From: Synechococcus sp. A10-1-5-1
GTDB taxonomy: Bacteria > Cyanobacteriota > Cyanobacteriia > PCC-6307 > Cyanobiaceae
Direction: 5' to 3'
DNA: 64,000 nucleotides
NCBI RefSeq assembly: GCF_023115425.1
Contig: NZ_CP096032.1
Location: 806,001-870,000, forward strand
Part shown: in pieces, positions 1 through 7,991 of the stretch
How the letters are laid out: every line of letters starts with the position of its first letter
How positions within the stretch are numbered: position 1 is the first letter of the stretch
The notes under the pieces: generated by a model
Databases searched by the model: none
What the model saw: only the letters and a program-made list of their open reading frames with translations
Told to the model about the DNA's origin: nothing
Made by a program: the position numbers and the translations under genes

Positions 1-956
1 ACCGCGCCATCAGCGCCCACCAACCCAGACGCCTGATCACCCTGGCCCCCACCTTGGCCGAGGATCAACAGTTGCAATCCATGGTGGCGGCGTATTGCCC
101 TCTGGCAGAAGAGCGCGGCACGAACAACGATGCCTGCGGTGATGTTGTGGTCCTGCGCGGGGGCATGGGCGCCATGTCCCAAGGCCTGTCGATGCTCCAG
201 GAGCTCATCCCCTCCGACCTGCCCTGCTGGGTCTGGTGGAACGGGAGCATGGATGAATCGCCTGAGCTGCTGGAGGGCCTCGCGACGGTGCCACGCCGTT
301 TGGTGGTGGACAGCTCCATCGGCGAGCCCAGACGCTGCATTGATCTGCTCGCCCAGCGCATTGCCCTGGGACAAGCAGTCAATGACCTGAACTGGTTACG
401 GCTGCGGACCTGGAGGGAGTCGTTGGCGATGGTCTTCGACCCCCCGAGCCGCCAAAAAGCCCTCGACCAAGTGGTTCAACTCGACATTGATGTCGAAGGC
501 CAGCATCCAGTGAAAGGCCTCCTGCTGGCCGCCTGGATTGCCGATCGACTCGGATGGCATCTCGTCAGCAGCTTCTGGGTTGAGGGCACAGGCCCAGAAG
601 AGCGTGGAATCGGTGCTGAATTCCAGCGCTCCGATGGTCAAAGCGTTCAATTCCGGTTGATGCCGGTCCCCGTCGGGGTGAGCAAGGTCCATCCCGGGGC
701 CCTGGTCGGCCTGCGGTTGATCTGTGCCCCGCCCAATCGCTCGCCCCTCTGCGTGATCCTCTGCTCGGAATCGGGAGGCTGCATGCGCCTTGAGGCCGGT
801 GGTGTCGCCTCGATGGAACTGGCCGAGGATGTCGTTCCTCTGCCCAATGAAAGCGAGGAGATGGAAATGGCGCGCTTGCTGGGGGGGGGCCATGACAGCA
901 CCAACCCGCTGATGGCTGCGGCCGTCGCCCTAGCTGCCAAGCTGCTGCCCAGTTAG
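1..956 (+). CDS. opcA: Glucose-6-phosphate dehydrogenase assembly protein OpcA, 5' end missing
   Basis: OpcA is the cyanobacterial partner and allosteric activator of glucose-6-phosphate dehydrogenase (Zwf) in the oxidative pentose phosphate pathway. The frame is open to the left edge, so the TTG at 54 is internal and the true start lies outside; about 317 residues are visible where the family usually has over 400. The OpcA-like signature around a GL-L-AAW-ADRLGW motif lies near residue 160 of the visible part. It ends 8 bases before cobB on the same strand; in related genomes zwf normally lies just upstream, which cannot be checked here. Confidence 0.85.
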   Translation, partial: RAISAHQPRRLITLAPTLAEDQQLQSMVAAYCPLAEERGTNNDACGDVVVLRGGMGAMSQGLSMLQELIPSDLPCWVWWNGSMDESPELLEGLATVPRRLVVDSSIGEPRRCIDLLAQRIALGQAVNDLNWLRLRTWRESLAMVFDPPSRQKALDQVVQLDIDVEGQHPVKGLLLAAWIADRLGWHLVSSFWVEGTGPEERGIGAEFQRSDGQSVQFRLMPVPVGVSKVHPGALVGLRLICAPPNRSPLCVILCSESGGCMRLEAGGVASMELAEDVVPLPNESEEMEMARLLGGGHDSTNPLMAAAVALAAKLLPS

Positions 957-964
957 GAAGCCCC

Positions 965-2326
965 ATGCCCTGCCTGATTGCCGCTCCTGCCAGCGGCAGC
1001 GGCAAGACCCTGGTGAGCCTCGCCCTCGCCGCCCTGGCGCGCCGCCGCGGCCTCAGCCTGCAGACCTTCAAGGTGGGGCCGGACTACCTGGACCCCCAAC
1101 TGTTGTCCCTGGCCAGTGGCCGGGCGTGCCGGAACCTCGACGCCTTGCTCTGTGGAGGCCCCTGGCTGCAGCAAACCTTCCAGCGTCATGGCAGTCAAAG
1201 CGACCTCTGCCTCGTCGAGGGGGTGATGGGGCTCTTCGATGGCAAGGGGCCCTCAAGCGAGGGCAGCTCGGCCCACGTGGCCTCAATGCTGCAACTGCCC
1301 GTTGTGCTGGTGGTGGAGGCCAGCAGGCAAGCAGGATCCTTGGCCGCTTTGGTGCGGGGCTTCCGGGACCACGACCCGAGCTTGACCATCGCTGGGGTGG
1401 TCCTCAACGGGGTGGGGAGTCCCCGCCACGAGGCGTTGCTGCGGGAGGCCCTGGCCTCGATTGCCATGCCAGTTCTCGGGGCCCTGCCAAGGCACACCAG
1501 CCTGGAGCTGCCCTCCAGGCACCTGGGGCTCCTGCCGGCCCATGAACTCGAGGATGTCCAGAAGCGCCTGGAGGCCTGGGCGGAGCTGGCCCAAAACCAT
1601 CTCGATCTCGAACGGCTCTGGCCGCTACTGAACGCGCCTGCCCCAGGCGATCCAACACCAGCAACACCGGCTCGAGCAGGCACCCCCGTCAAGGTTGCTC
1701 TGGCCAGCGACGCCGCCTTTCACTTCCGCTACCCCGAGGCGATCGAGCTGCTGGAGCAGAACGGATTGGTCGTCGAGACCTGGTCGCCGTTAGCCGATGA
1801 ACCTCTACCACCGGATTGCCATGGCGTCATCCTCCCCGGGGGCTATCCAGAACTGCATGCGAAAACCCTGAGCAGCAGCAGCCGGAGCCTCGCGGCCCTG
1901 CAGCAGGCACGGGATGCAGGTCTCCCGATCTACGCCGAATGCGGTGGCTTGTTGCTGCTCGGTAGCGACCTGGAGGATCAACAGGGCGTCCAGCACAGGA
2001 TGGCGGGGCTACTGCCCTTTCAAGCCCGGCGAGGAAGCCTGAGCCTGGGCTATCGCCAAGCCTCCCCCCGTTGCGATGGCTTGGTGGTTCGCCAGGGCGA
2101 GACGCTCTGGGGCCACGAGTTTCACCGTTGGCAACTCGATCGTGACAACCCAAGGGAGACCAGCCTCTGGGATCTGGAGGGCTGGGGCAGTCCGTCGCGC
2201 AGCGAAGGCTGGGGTGATGGCCAGCTCCATGCCAGCTGGCTACACCTGCATTGGGGCGGCTGCCCGGCGATCCCAGAGCGCTTTGCCGCCGCCGCCCGCC
2301 GAGCCTCACCCCTGGTCGCTGATTAA
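965..2326 (+). CDS. cobB: Cobyrinic acid a,c-diamide synthase
   Basis: This enzyme amidates the a and c side chains of cobyrinate in (pseudo)cobalamin synthesis, using glutamine and ATP. The N-terminal dethiobiotin-synthetase-like ATPase domain has a P-loop ASGSGKT at residues 9-15 and a GPDYLDP motif at 38-44. The C-terminal glutamine amidotransferase domain has LPGGYPE and the catalytic Cys326 in AECGG. The length of 453 aa is normal for CobB/CbiA. ATG at 965 follows opcA by 8 bases, and the next gene starts 2 bases after its stop, so the three probably share a transcript. CbiA is the anaerobic-pathway name for the same family. Confidence 0.95.
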   Translation: MPCLIAAPASGSGKTLVSLALAALARRRGLSLQTFKVGPDYLDPQLLSLASGRACRNLDALLCGGPWLQQTFQRHGSQSDLCLVEGVMGLFDGKGPSSEGSSAHVASMLQLPVVLVVEASRQAGSLAALVRGFRDHDPSLTIAGVVLNGVGSPRHEALLREALASIAMPVLGALPRHTSLELPSRHLGLLPAHELEDVQKRLEAWAELAQNHLDLERLWPLLNAPAPGDPTPATPARAGTPVKVALASDAAFHFRYPEAIELLEQNGLVVETWSPLADEPLPPDCHGVILPGGYPELHAKTLSSSSRSLAALQQARDAGLPIYAECGGLLLLGSDLEDQQGVQHRMAGLLPFQARRGSLSLGYRQASPRCDGLVVRQGETLWGHEFHRWQLDRDNPRETSLWDLEGWGSPSRSEGWGDGQLHASWLHLHWGGCPAIPERFAAAARRASPLVAD

Positions 2327-2328
2327 CG

Positions 2329-2931
2329 ATGGCCTCTCTGCACCTTTGGCTGCTGCGCCACGGCGCCACCGAATGGGCTATCAATGGACGCCATACCGGC
2401 AGCACCGATCTGCCCCTGTTGCCCCAAGGCGAAACGGAAGCACGCGCACTCGCACCGATCCTGGCCAAGCAGACCTTTGCCGCTGTGTTGAGCAGCCCGC
2501 TGCAACGGGCCAGACGCACCTGCGAGCTAGCCGGGCTGAGCCATCAGGCGCAGATCGAACCGGATCTAAAGGAATGGGATTACGGCGACTATGAAGGGCT
2601 GACCACCCCCGAAATCCGAGTCCATGTCCCCGGATGGACTGTCTTCAGCCACCCCTGTCCCGGTGGCGAGAGCAGCGATCAGGTGCAGCAGCGCTGCGAA
2701 CGGGTGATTGAACGCGCCAGCCAGTACGCCAGCAGCGCCCAAGCAGAGAGCTGCAATGTGGCGCTCTTCGCCCATGGCCACATCCTGCGCAGCCTTGCAG
2801 GCTGCTGGCTGGGCCAAGGCCCCGCCGGAGGAGCCCAGCTGGTCCTTGGGACAGGCAGCTTCTGCGTCCTGGGGTACGAAAGGCAAAAGCGAGCCCTGAT
2901 CCACTGGAATGCTCCGGTGCTGCTGGCCTGA
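2329..2931 (+). CDS. Histidine phosphatase family protein (SHB17-like)
   Basis: The 200-aa protein belongs to the histidine phosphatase (phosphoglycerate mutase-like) superfamily. The phospho-accepting RHG motif is at residues 10-12 and the second catalytic His is His149 in FAHGH. The segment HTGSTDLPLLPQGE resembles the sugar-phosphate phosphatase branch that includes yeast sedoheptulose bisphosphatase SHB17, so a sugar phosphate is a reasonable substrate guess. Position after cobB also allows an alpha-ribazole phosphatase (CobC) role, but the motif fits that less well. The substrate is inferred. Confidence 0.85.
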   Translation: MASLHLWLLRHGATEWAINGRHTGSTDLPLLPQGETEARALAPILAKQTFAAVLSSPLQRARRTCELAGLSHQAQIEPDLKEWDYGDYEGLTTPEIRVHVPGWTVFSHPCPGGESSDQVQQRCERVIERASQYASSAQAESCNVALFAHGHILRSLAGCWLGQGPAGGAQLVLGTGSFCVLGYERQKRALIHWNAPVLLA

Positions 2932-2998
2932 AGACCGCTGTAGCCGAAAGCCCAAACCCGTGCCACCTTGAAGACATCAAGCCTTCGCATGGGGGTGG

Positions 2999-3418
2999 AT
3001 GAATCAGGAGGACAGCTCAAGCCGTCGGTCAGGTCCACCGGGCTGGCTGATCGCCGATACGCGGCCCCTCAACCGAGGGAACCGCACCGCGAAAGTGCGG
3101 CAGTGGGTGCGCCAGGAACAACGTCACCCCAGCCAGAGCGCACTGCGCATCGAGCGCTGGCAGCTGCAGGTCCGCGGACGCGTCCAGGGCGTCGGCTTCC
3201 GTGAGAGCTGTAGCCGCAAGGCCAAGGACCTCGACCTCAGCGGATGGGTGAGGAATTGCCCCGATGGGTCGGTGGAGGTGCAAGCCGAGGGTCAGCCCTA
3301 TCAACTCACCGAGTTACGCCTCTGGTGCGAGCGGGGACCCAGGGGTGCCGAGGTGCTGAGCGTGAGCCAAAGCCAACTCACTCCACTCAAGGAAGACTGG
3401 TTCGAAATTCGCCGCTAG
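2999..3418 (+). CDS. acyP: Acylphosphatase with N-terminal extension
   Basis: Acylphosphatases hydrolyse carboxyl-phosphate bonds in small acyl phosphates. The C-terminal 90 residues match the family: GRVQGVGFR carrying the catalytic Arg68 and GWVRN carrying Asn86. Family members are about 90-100 aa, so the 50 residues before the domain are unusual. The real start may be GTG at 3095 or 3107, which would give a normal-sized protein; neither has a convincing ribosome-binding site. It lies between a phosphatase gene and a membrane-protein gene on the same strand. Confidence 0.85.
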   Translation: MNQEDSSSRRSGPPGWLIADTRPLNRGNRTAKVRQWVRQEQRHPSQSALRIERWQLQVRGRVQGVGFRESCSRKAKDLDLSGWVRNCPDGSVEVQAEGQPYQLTELRLWCERGPRGAEVLSVSQSQLTPLKEDWFEIRR

Positions 3419-3427
3419 CGCCGGCCG

Positions 3428-4114
3428 ATGACCAACGGGACCCTCTGGGCCGAATTACTGGCCTATGGCAGTGGGATCGCCCTCAGCCCTCTCCATATCG
3501 GCCTGCTGCTCCTGCTGCTGCTGGGACCCAACCCGCTGCGGCGCGGGGGGCTTTTGGTGCTGGGCTGGATGCTCACCGTGACCGCCCTCGTGGTGCTCAT
3601 GCTGACCGTGGGTCATGGCCTCCTGCTCACGATGGAGAAAGGCACCAGCCATAGAACAGGCCTGGATTTACTTGCAGCAGGGGCCTTATTGGCCCTCGGT
3701 CTCAAGGAGTTACTGGAGAGCAAGGAGGAGGGTTCTGAGGCCCCCGGCTGGACCCGGCAGCTCGATCGCTTCTGCGCCATGCCCTTGCCCCTGCTGCTGG
3801 GGGTGAGCTCCGCTCTAGAGGTGATTAGCCCCGACGACCTCTTCCTCTTTGCCAAGACCGCCTCGGCCCTGTTGGCCTCAGGCCTAACCCGCTTGCAAGA
3901 GACGCTGTACACCGGCGCCTTCACCCTGGCCTGCAGCACCGCACTGCTGCTGCCATTCCTGGCGGTGCTGATTGGCCGCGAGCAGGTGCTCCCCCTGCTG
4001 GAGCGGGTCAAGACCCTGCTGTTCAACAAAGGGGATCTGCTGGTGGGCGGACTGAGTTTGGTTCTGGCGGGATACCTCGGCTGGCAGGGTATCGAAGGAC
4101 TGCAGCTCAGCTAG
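3428..4114 (+). CDS. GAP/Sap-family six-helix membrane protein
   Basis: This 228-aa hydrophobic protein has about six predicted membrane helices and a charged loop near residues 95-110. The overall pattern resembles the GAP (Sap, LysE-like) family of small exporters seen in actinobacteria and cyanobacteria. No catalytic motif is visible and the substrate is unknown. It starts 9 bases after acyP and its 3' end overlaps the convergent helicase gene by 8 bases. Confidence 0.65.
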   Translation: MTNGTLWAELLAYGSGIALSPLHIGLLLLLLLGPNPLRRGGLLVLGWMLTVTALVVLMLTVGHGLLLTMEKGTSHRTGLDLLAAGALLALGLKELLESKEEGSEAPGWTRQLDRFCAMPLPLLLGVSSALEVISPDDLFLFAKTASALLASGLTRLQETLYTGAFTLACSTALLLPFLAVLIGREQVLPLLERVKTLLFNKGDLLVGGLSLVLAGYLGWQGIEGLQLS

Positions 4115-5576
4115 CGGGCTTCAGCCAACGGCTCCAGCGCTCGCGATCCTGGGCCGCTCCGGTGCTCCCCAGACGGTTGTCGGCACTCAGCCAAACCGCC
4201 TGGGAGGCGCGACTGACCGCCACGTAAACCAACTGGCGCCGCAGGGTGTCATCACTGGGCCAGAAGACGTCACCGGCGACAAAGACCTCCCCAAAGGTGC
4301 TGCCCTGGCTGCGGTGCACCGTCAGCACCGCAGCGGGCCCCAGGGACGCAAAGGCATCGCGCACGAGGAAGTAGCGACGCCAGAGGCTGCGGCCCTGCTG
4401 CTTTCCTGCCTCCCGGGCCTGGAGGCGCAGGGAGCGGAGCACGCCATCAAGGATTTGACGGCCCGCGCTACCCACTGGCGGCAGCAGGCGCAGGGTCAGC
4501 CTGGTTTCACCGGCCTCCACCTCGGCATTGAGGGTGTCGATGACGGCTGGGGTTAAACCATCGCCGACGCCGACCCCAAAGTCCGCCAGATCGCAACGCT
4601 CAGGAGTGACATCGCGGACCACCAATTCGCGGTTGGAGCCCAGCAGCATGTCGGGCTCCTCCGCGGCCTCTTCCCCAGCCCGGCAGGCCGGTGCCATCAC
4701 CGCCGAGCGGGTCATCAACACCTCACCAGGGAGCACGGGAAGTTGATCGGCCATCTCGCCATGGATGGCACGCCGTGCCAGCGGGACCAACTGCTCGAGG
4801 GCGCGGTTGGTGTAGCAGAGGATCCTGGCGTGATCAGGGTTATCGAGCTCCGCCCCCCGCTTGAGAGCGACCTGGGCTGCCTCCAGCCACTGGGAACGGG
4901 GCAAAACCGCCACTTGACCCTGGAGATCTCGAACCAGGCCTAGGGCTGGCGGCTGACGGCAAGGAAGATCACCGCTGCGCAATCCAGTGGCGAGCTGCAA
5001 GACCGGTCCTTGATGGCGCACCACCTCGCTCAAGCTGGCCTGGACGGAGCGGCCCATCGAAAACACGGGGCTCTCTGGTTCCCCCACGGGGGGGAGCTGG
5101 GCTGGATCCCCAACAAACACCAAACGGGTCTTGAAGGGGTGGGCGCAGCGCAGGGCAATCTCAAGCAGCGCGCTATCGACCATCGACGCCTCATCGATCA
5201 GCACCAAGGAGAGGTTCTCGAGGGATCCAGCGGTCTGCTCGGTTTCCTCGCAACGCTCCAGATCCCCTTGGCGTTTGAGCTTCAGCCGCAGCAAGCGATG
5301 GATCGTGCTCGGATACCAAGTGGGCTGAAGGTCGGCCCAGGAGAGCTGCTGACGCAAGACGCCGACCGCTTTGTGGGTCGGCGCCACCACGGTCCAGCAC
5401 CAGTCCCTCTGCTCCACCAAAGCGAGCAGGTGACAGGAGAGGAAGGTCTTCCCCGTTCCGGCAAAGCCACTGAGGACAAACGGAGTGCCGTCGTAAGGAG
5501 CCTTGAGCCAACGCTCAAAGGCCTCGGCCGCCGCGGTCTGGCCTCTGGTCAGCCCCTGGCCTGATCCCTCAGCCAA
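4107..5576 (-). CDS. RecD/Dda-like superfamily 1 DNA helicase
   Basis: The 489-aa protein is an SF1 ATPase-helicase. Walker A GFAGTGKT is at residues 37-44, Walker B IDEAS around 127-131, and the C-terminal UvrD-type motif V TVHRSQGSTFGEVFV at 419-433 is followed by VAVSRA near 454-459. It is shorter than RecD2 and closest in layout to phage T4 Dda-type helicases, common as conserved cyanobacterial genes. No RecB or RecC is nearby, so it is probably stand-alone. It overlaps the PAP2 gene by 8 bases and is the last gene of a folD-crtE-PAP2-helicase run. Confidence 0.85.
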   Translation of the reverse strand: MAEGSGQGLTRGQTAAAEAFERWLKAPYDGTPFVLSGFAGTGKTFLSCHLLALVEQRDWCWTVVAPTHKAVGVLRQQLSWADLQPTWYPSTIHRLLRLKLKRQGDLERCEETEQTAGSLENLSLVLIDEASMVDSALLEIALRCAHPFKTRLVFVGDPAQLPPVGEPESPVFSMGRSVQASLSEVVRHQGPVLQLATGLRSGDLPCRQPPALGLVRDLQGQVAVLPRSQWLEAAQVALKRGAELDNPDHARILCYTNRALEQLVPLARRAIHGEMADQLPVLPGEVLMTRSAVMAPACRAGEEAAEEPDMLLGSNRELVVRDVTPERCDLADFGVGVGDGLTPAVIDTLNAEVEAGETRLTLRLLPPVGSAGRQILDGVLRSLRLQAREAGKQQGRSLWRRYFLVRDAFASLGPAAVLTVHRSQGSTFGEVFVAGDVFWPSDDTLRRQLVYVAVSRASQAVWLSADNRLGSTGAAQDRERWSRWLKPAS

Positions 5577-6057
5577 TCGCCATTAAGCCCCAGTGGTGGG
5601 CCAGCGTTAAGGGAGAGCCCACCAGCACCAGCCCAGGCAGGGAGACCAGGGGGCCCATCAGGCTGCCGATCAGCACCTCCAAGGGGGTGTGACCAAGCTT
5701 TTCCTTCAACGGGGGCAGCGCCTCAGTGGAATCACTCAAGGCATTCACCCGAGCTGCGGTTAAGCCCGCGGAGTAGCGGACATGGGACGCGTCGTAGAGG
5801 ACCACGAAGCACATCGTTGCCGCCAGGGCGAACAGTCCGGAATCAAACCCCTGCTGCCAGCCCAGCCCAGCGGCTGTACCGGTGAGCAACGCTGAATGGC
5901 TCGAGGGCATTCCCCCGGTCTCCACCAACACCTTGGGGTTCCAGCGGCGATGGACCACCAGCTCAATCAATAATTTGGAGAACTGGGCTGTGCCGCAGGC
6001 CGCCAGTCCCCACCAGAGGGCCCCGTTATCCAACAGAGCCACCAAGGGAGCGCTCAT
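5569..6057 (-). CDS. Divergent PAP2 family membrane protein
   Basis: The 162-aa protein matches the divergent PAP2 (DUF212) family: an N-terminal helix, a GGMPSSHSA motif near residues 47-55, a [10 protein letters not shown] segment and a GHTPLEV segment, which are family hallmarks. PAP2 enzymes dephosphorylate lipid phosphates; a prenyl-diphosphate substrate would suit its place just after crtE, but this is inference. Its ATG overlaps the crtE stop as ATGA, implying translational coupling. Confidence 0.88.
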   Translation of the reverse strand: MSAPLVALLDNGALWWGLAACGTAQFSKLLIELVVHRRWNPKVLVETGGMPSSHSALLTGTAAGLGWQQGFDSGLFALAATMCFVVLYDASHVRYSAGLTAARVNALSDSTEALPPLKEKLGHTPLEVLIGSLMGPLVSLPGLVLVGSPLTLAHHWGLMAIG

Positions 6058-6992
6058 CGATCCCGGCTGGTGATGTAGTCCGCCAGGGCCAGCAAGGGGG
6101 CAGCCGATCCGTTGCGATTGAACGGCTCCAGCGCTTGCTTGGCTTCCGCCACCAACGCATCAGCCCGCTGGCGCGACTCCTCCAGGCCCAGAAGTTTTGG
6201 ATACGTGGTCTTATCTGCAGTCAGGTCTTTGCCAGCGGTCTTACCCAGCACCTCACTGCTGGCGGTGACATCAAGGATGTCATCAATGATTTGGAAGGCC
6301 AGGCCGATCCCGCGGGCATAGGTGGTCAGGGCCGCCAGGAGTTCGTCGGAGGCGCCGGCAATCAAGGCACCGGTCAGCACGCAGGAGCGCAGCAGCGCTC
6401 CGGTTTTGTGCAGATGGATGTACTCAAGGGTCTCAAGGTCAACGTCCTTGCCTTCGCATTCCAGATCCACCACCTGGCCGCCCACCAGTCCCGGGGCACC
6501 GGAGGCCAACGACAGCTCTCCAACCACCTTGAGCAACTGCTCAGCGGGCACGCCAGGGCTGCGCAGAGCCACCATCTCGAAGGCCCGAGTCAGCAGGGCA
6601 TCACCGGCAAGGATGGCGTTGGCCTCGCCATAGACCTTGTGGTTTGTGGGCCGCCCGCGTCGCAGGTCGTCGTTGTCCATGGCCGGCAGGTCGTCATGGA
6701 TCAGCGACATGGTGTGGATCATCTCCAGGGCCACCGCTGTCGGCATCGCCAAGGCCGTATCACCGCCGGCAAGCTCACAGGCCGCCAGGCAGAGGATCGG
6801 ACGGAGGCGCTTCCCCCCGGCCAGGAGTGAATAACGCATGGCTTCCCGGAGGCTCTCGGGCCGCTCAGGTCCTAGGGAACCATCGAGGGCTTGTTCCACC
6901 TGCTTCCGGGATCTCTCCAGGTAGGAGGCGAAATCAAAGTGGCCAGGCTCCCCCGTGGAGGTGCTGTCAGTCGTCGTCACCGCCGCGCTCAT
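6054..6992 (-). CDS. crtE: Geranylgeranyl diphosphate synthase
   Basis: This trans-prenyltransferase builds C20 geranylgeranyl diphosphate from isoprenyl units, feeding carotenoids, the chlorophyll phytyl tail and quinones. The first Asp-rich motif DDLPAMD is at residues 100-106 and the second, DDILD, at 237-241; GGKRLRP near 59-65 binds diphosphate. The length of 312 aa is typical. It lies 55 bases downstream of folD on the same strand, and lycopene cyclase, a later step of the pathway, is at 22.3-23.5 kb. Confidence 0.95.
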   Translation of the reverse strand: MSAAVTTTDSTSTGEPGHFDFASYLERSRKQVEQALDGSLGPERPESLREAMRYSLLAGGKRLRPILCLAACELAGGDTALAMPTAVALEMIHTMSLIHDDLPAMDNDDLRRGRPTNHKVYGEANAILAGDALLTRAFEMVALRSPGVPAEQLLKVVGELSLASGAPGLVGGQVVDLECEGKDVDLETLEYIHLHKTGALLRSCVLTGALIAGASDELLAALTTYARGIGLAFQIIDDILDVTASSEVLGKTAGKDLTADKTTYPKLLGLEESRQRADALVAEAKQALEPFNRNGSAAPLLALADYITSRDR

Positions 6993-7047
6993 GGGAGATC
7001 AGGGCCCAGGGCCATCGCTCGGGCGGATTCTCTCAGGCCGCGCCCCG

Positions 7048-7944
7048 CTATGGGAGCAAATCAGCCAAGGGCTGATCCAAACCGCAGCGTTGACACCAGC
7101 TCGCGACGGTGTTGACCAGCAACAGGGTCACGGTCATCGGACCGACGCCGCCGGGCACCGGACTGATGGCGCTGGCGATCGGCTCCACCTCTTCAAAGCG
7201 CACATCGCCACACAACTTGGCCTTCGCACCCGGCTCACTGGGCAAGCGGTGAATGCCGACATCAACGACGACGGCACCGGGTTTGACGTGTTCCGCGCCA
7301 ATCATCCGAGGACGACCCGCAGCCACCACCAAGACATCGGCCTGGCGCGTGAGTTCCGCCAAGTCCTGGGTGCGGGAATGGCCAATGCTCACCGTGGCGT
7401 TGGCGGCCTGCAGCATCAGGGCCATGGGCTGGCCCACCAGGATGCTGCGGCCCACCACCACGGCCCGCTTGCCGGCCAGCTCCACACCAGTGGCCGCCAA
7501 CAGAGCCATGACGCCAGCAGGGGTGCAGCTGCGGGGTCCGGGTTCCCCTTTAAGCAGTCGCCCCAGGTTCATGGTGTGCAGCCCATCGGCATCCTTCTCT
7601 GGATCGATCGCAGCCAACAGCGGCCGTTCATCCAACCCCTCCGGGAGGGGGAGCTGCAGCAGGATTCCATCGACGGCGGGATCGGCATTGAGGCGTTGGA
7701 TGGTGCTCAACACCTCCGCTGCGGGGGTGCCTGCGGGCAGATGGGCGCCCAGGTTGGTGATACCAATGCGGCTGCAGGCCTTCTCTTTATTGGCGACATA
7801 GACACCGCTCGCCGGGTCATCCCCCACCCGAAGCACCGCCAAGCCCGGGGGACGGCCCGCCTGGGCGATGCGCTCGGTGACCACCCGCTCAAGGCGCTCC
7901 TCCAACGCAGCAGCCAACTGACGACCGTCGAGACGCTGAGCCAT
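7048..7944 (-). CDS. folD: Methylenetetrahydrofolate dehydrogenase/cyclohydrolase FolD
   Basis: FolD interconverts 5,10-methylene-, 5,10-methenyl- and 10-formyl-tetrahydrofolate. Family motifs are all present: [12 protein letters not shown] with the catalytic Tyr and Lys, [20 protein letters not shown] and [12 protein letters not shown] chose ATG at 7944 because it gives the usual 298 aa; an in-frame ATG at 7974 would add ten residues before the conserved MAQRLDG start. It heads the minus-strand cluster that continues into crtE. A 5-formyl-THF cyclo-ligase gene of the same pathway is at 37.5 kb. Confidence 0.95.
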   Translation of the reverse strand: MAQRLDGRQLAAALEERLERVVTERIAQAGRPPGLAVLRVGDDPASGVYVANKEKACSRIGITNLGAHLPAGTPAAEVLSTIQRLNADPAVDGILLQLPLPEGLDERPLLAAIDPEKDADGLHTMNLGRLLKGEPGPRSCTPAGVMALLAATGVELAGKRAVVVGRSILVGQPMALMLQAANATVSIGHSRTQDLAELTRQADVLVVAAGRPRMIGAEHVKPGAVVVDVGIHRLPSEPGAKAKLCGDVRFEEVEPIASAISPVPGGVGPMTVTLLLVNTVASWCQRCGLDQPLADLLP

Positions 7945-7991
7945 GGCGAGGGGCAGGCAATCTCCTCTCAGCATGCAACGGCAGGGCTAGC

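Noticed and set aside
4107-5576. RecBCD component (RecD)
   Set aside because: RecB and RecC are absent from the window, and the short length and layout fit a stand-alone Dda-type helicase better.
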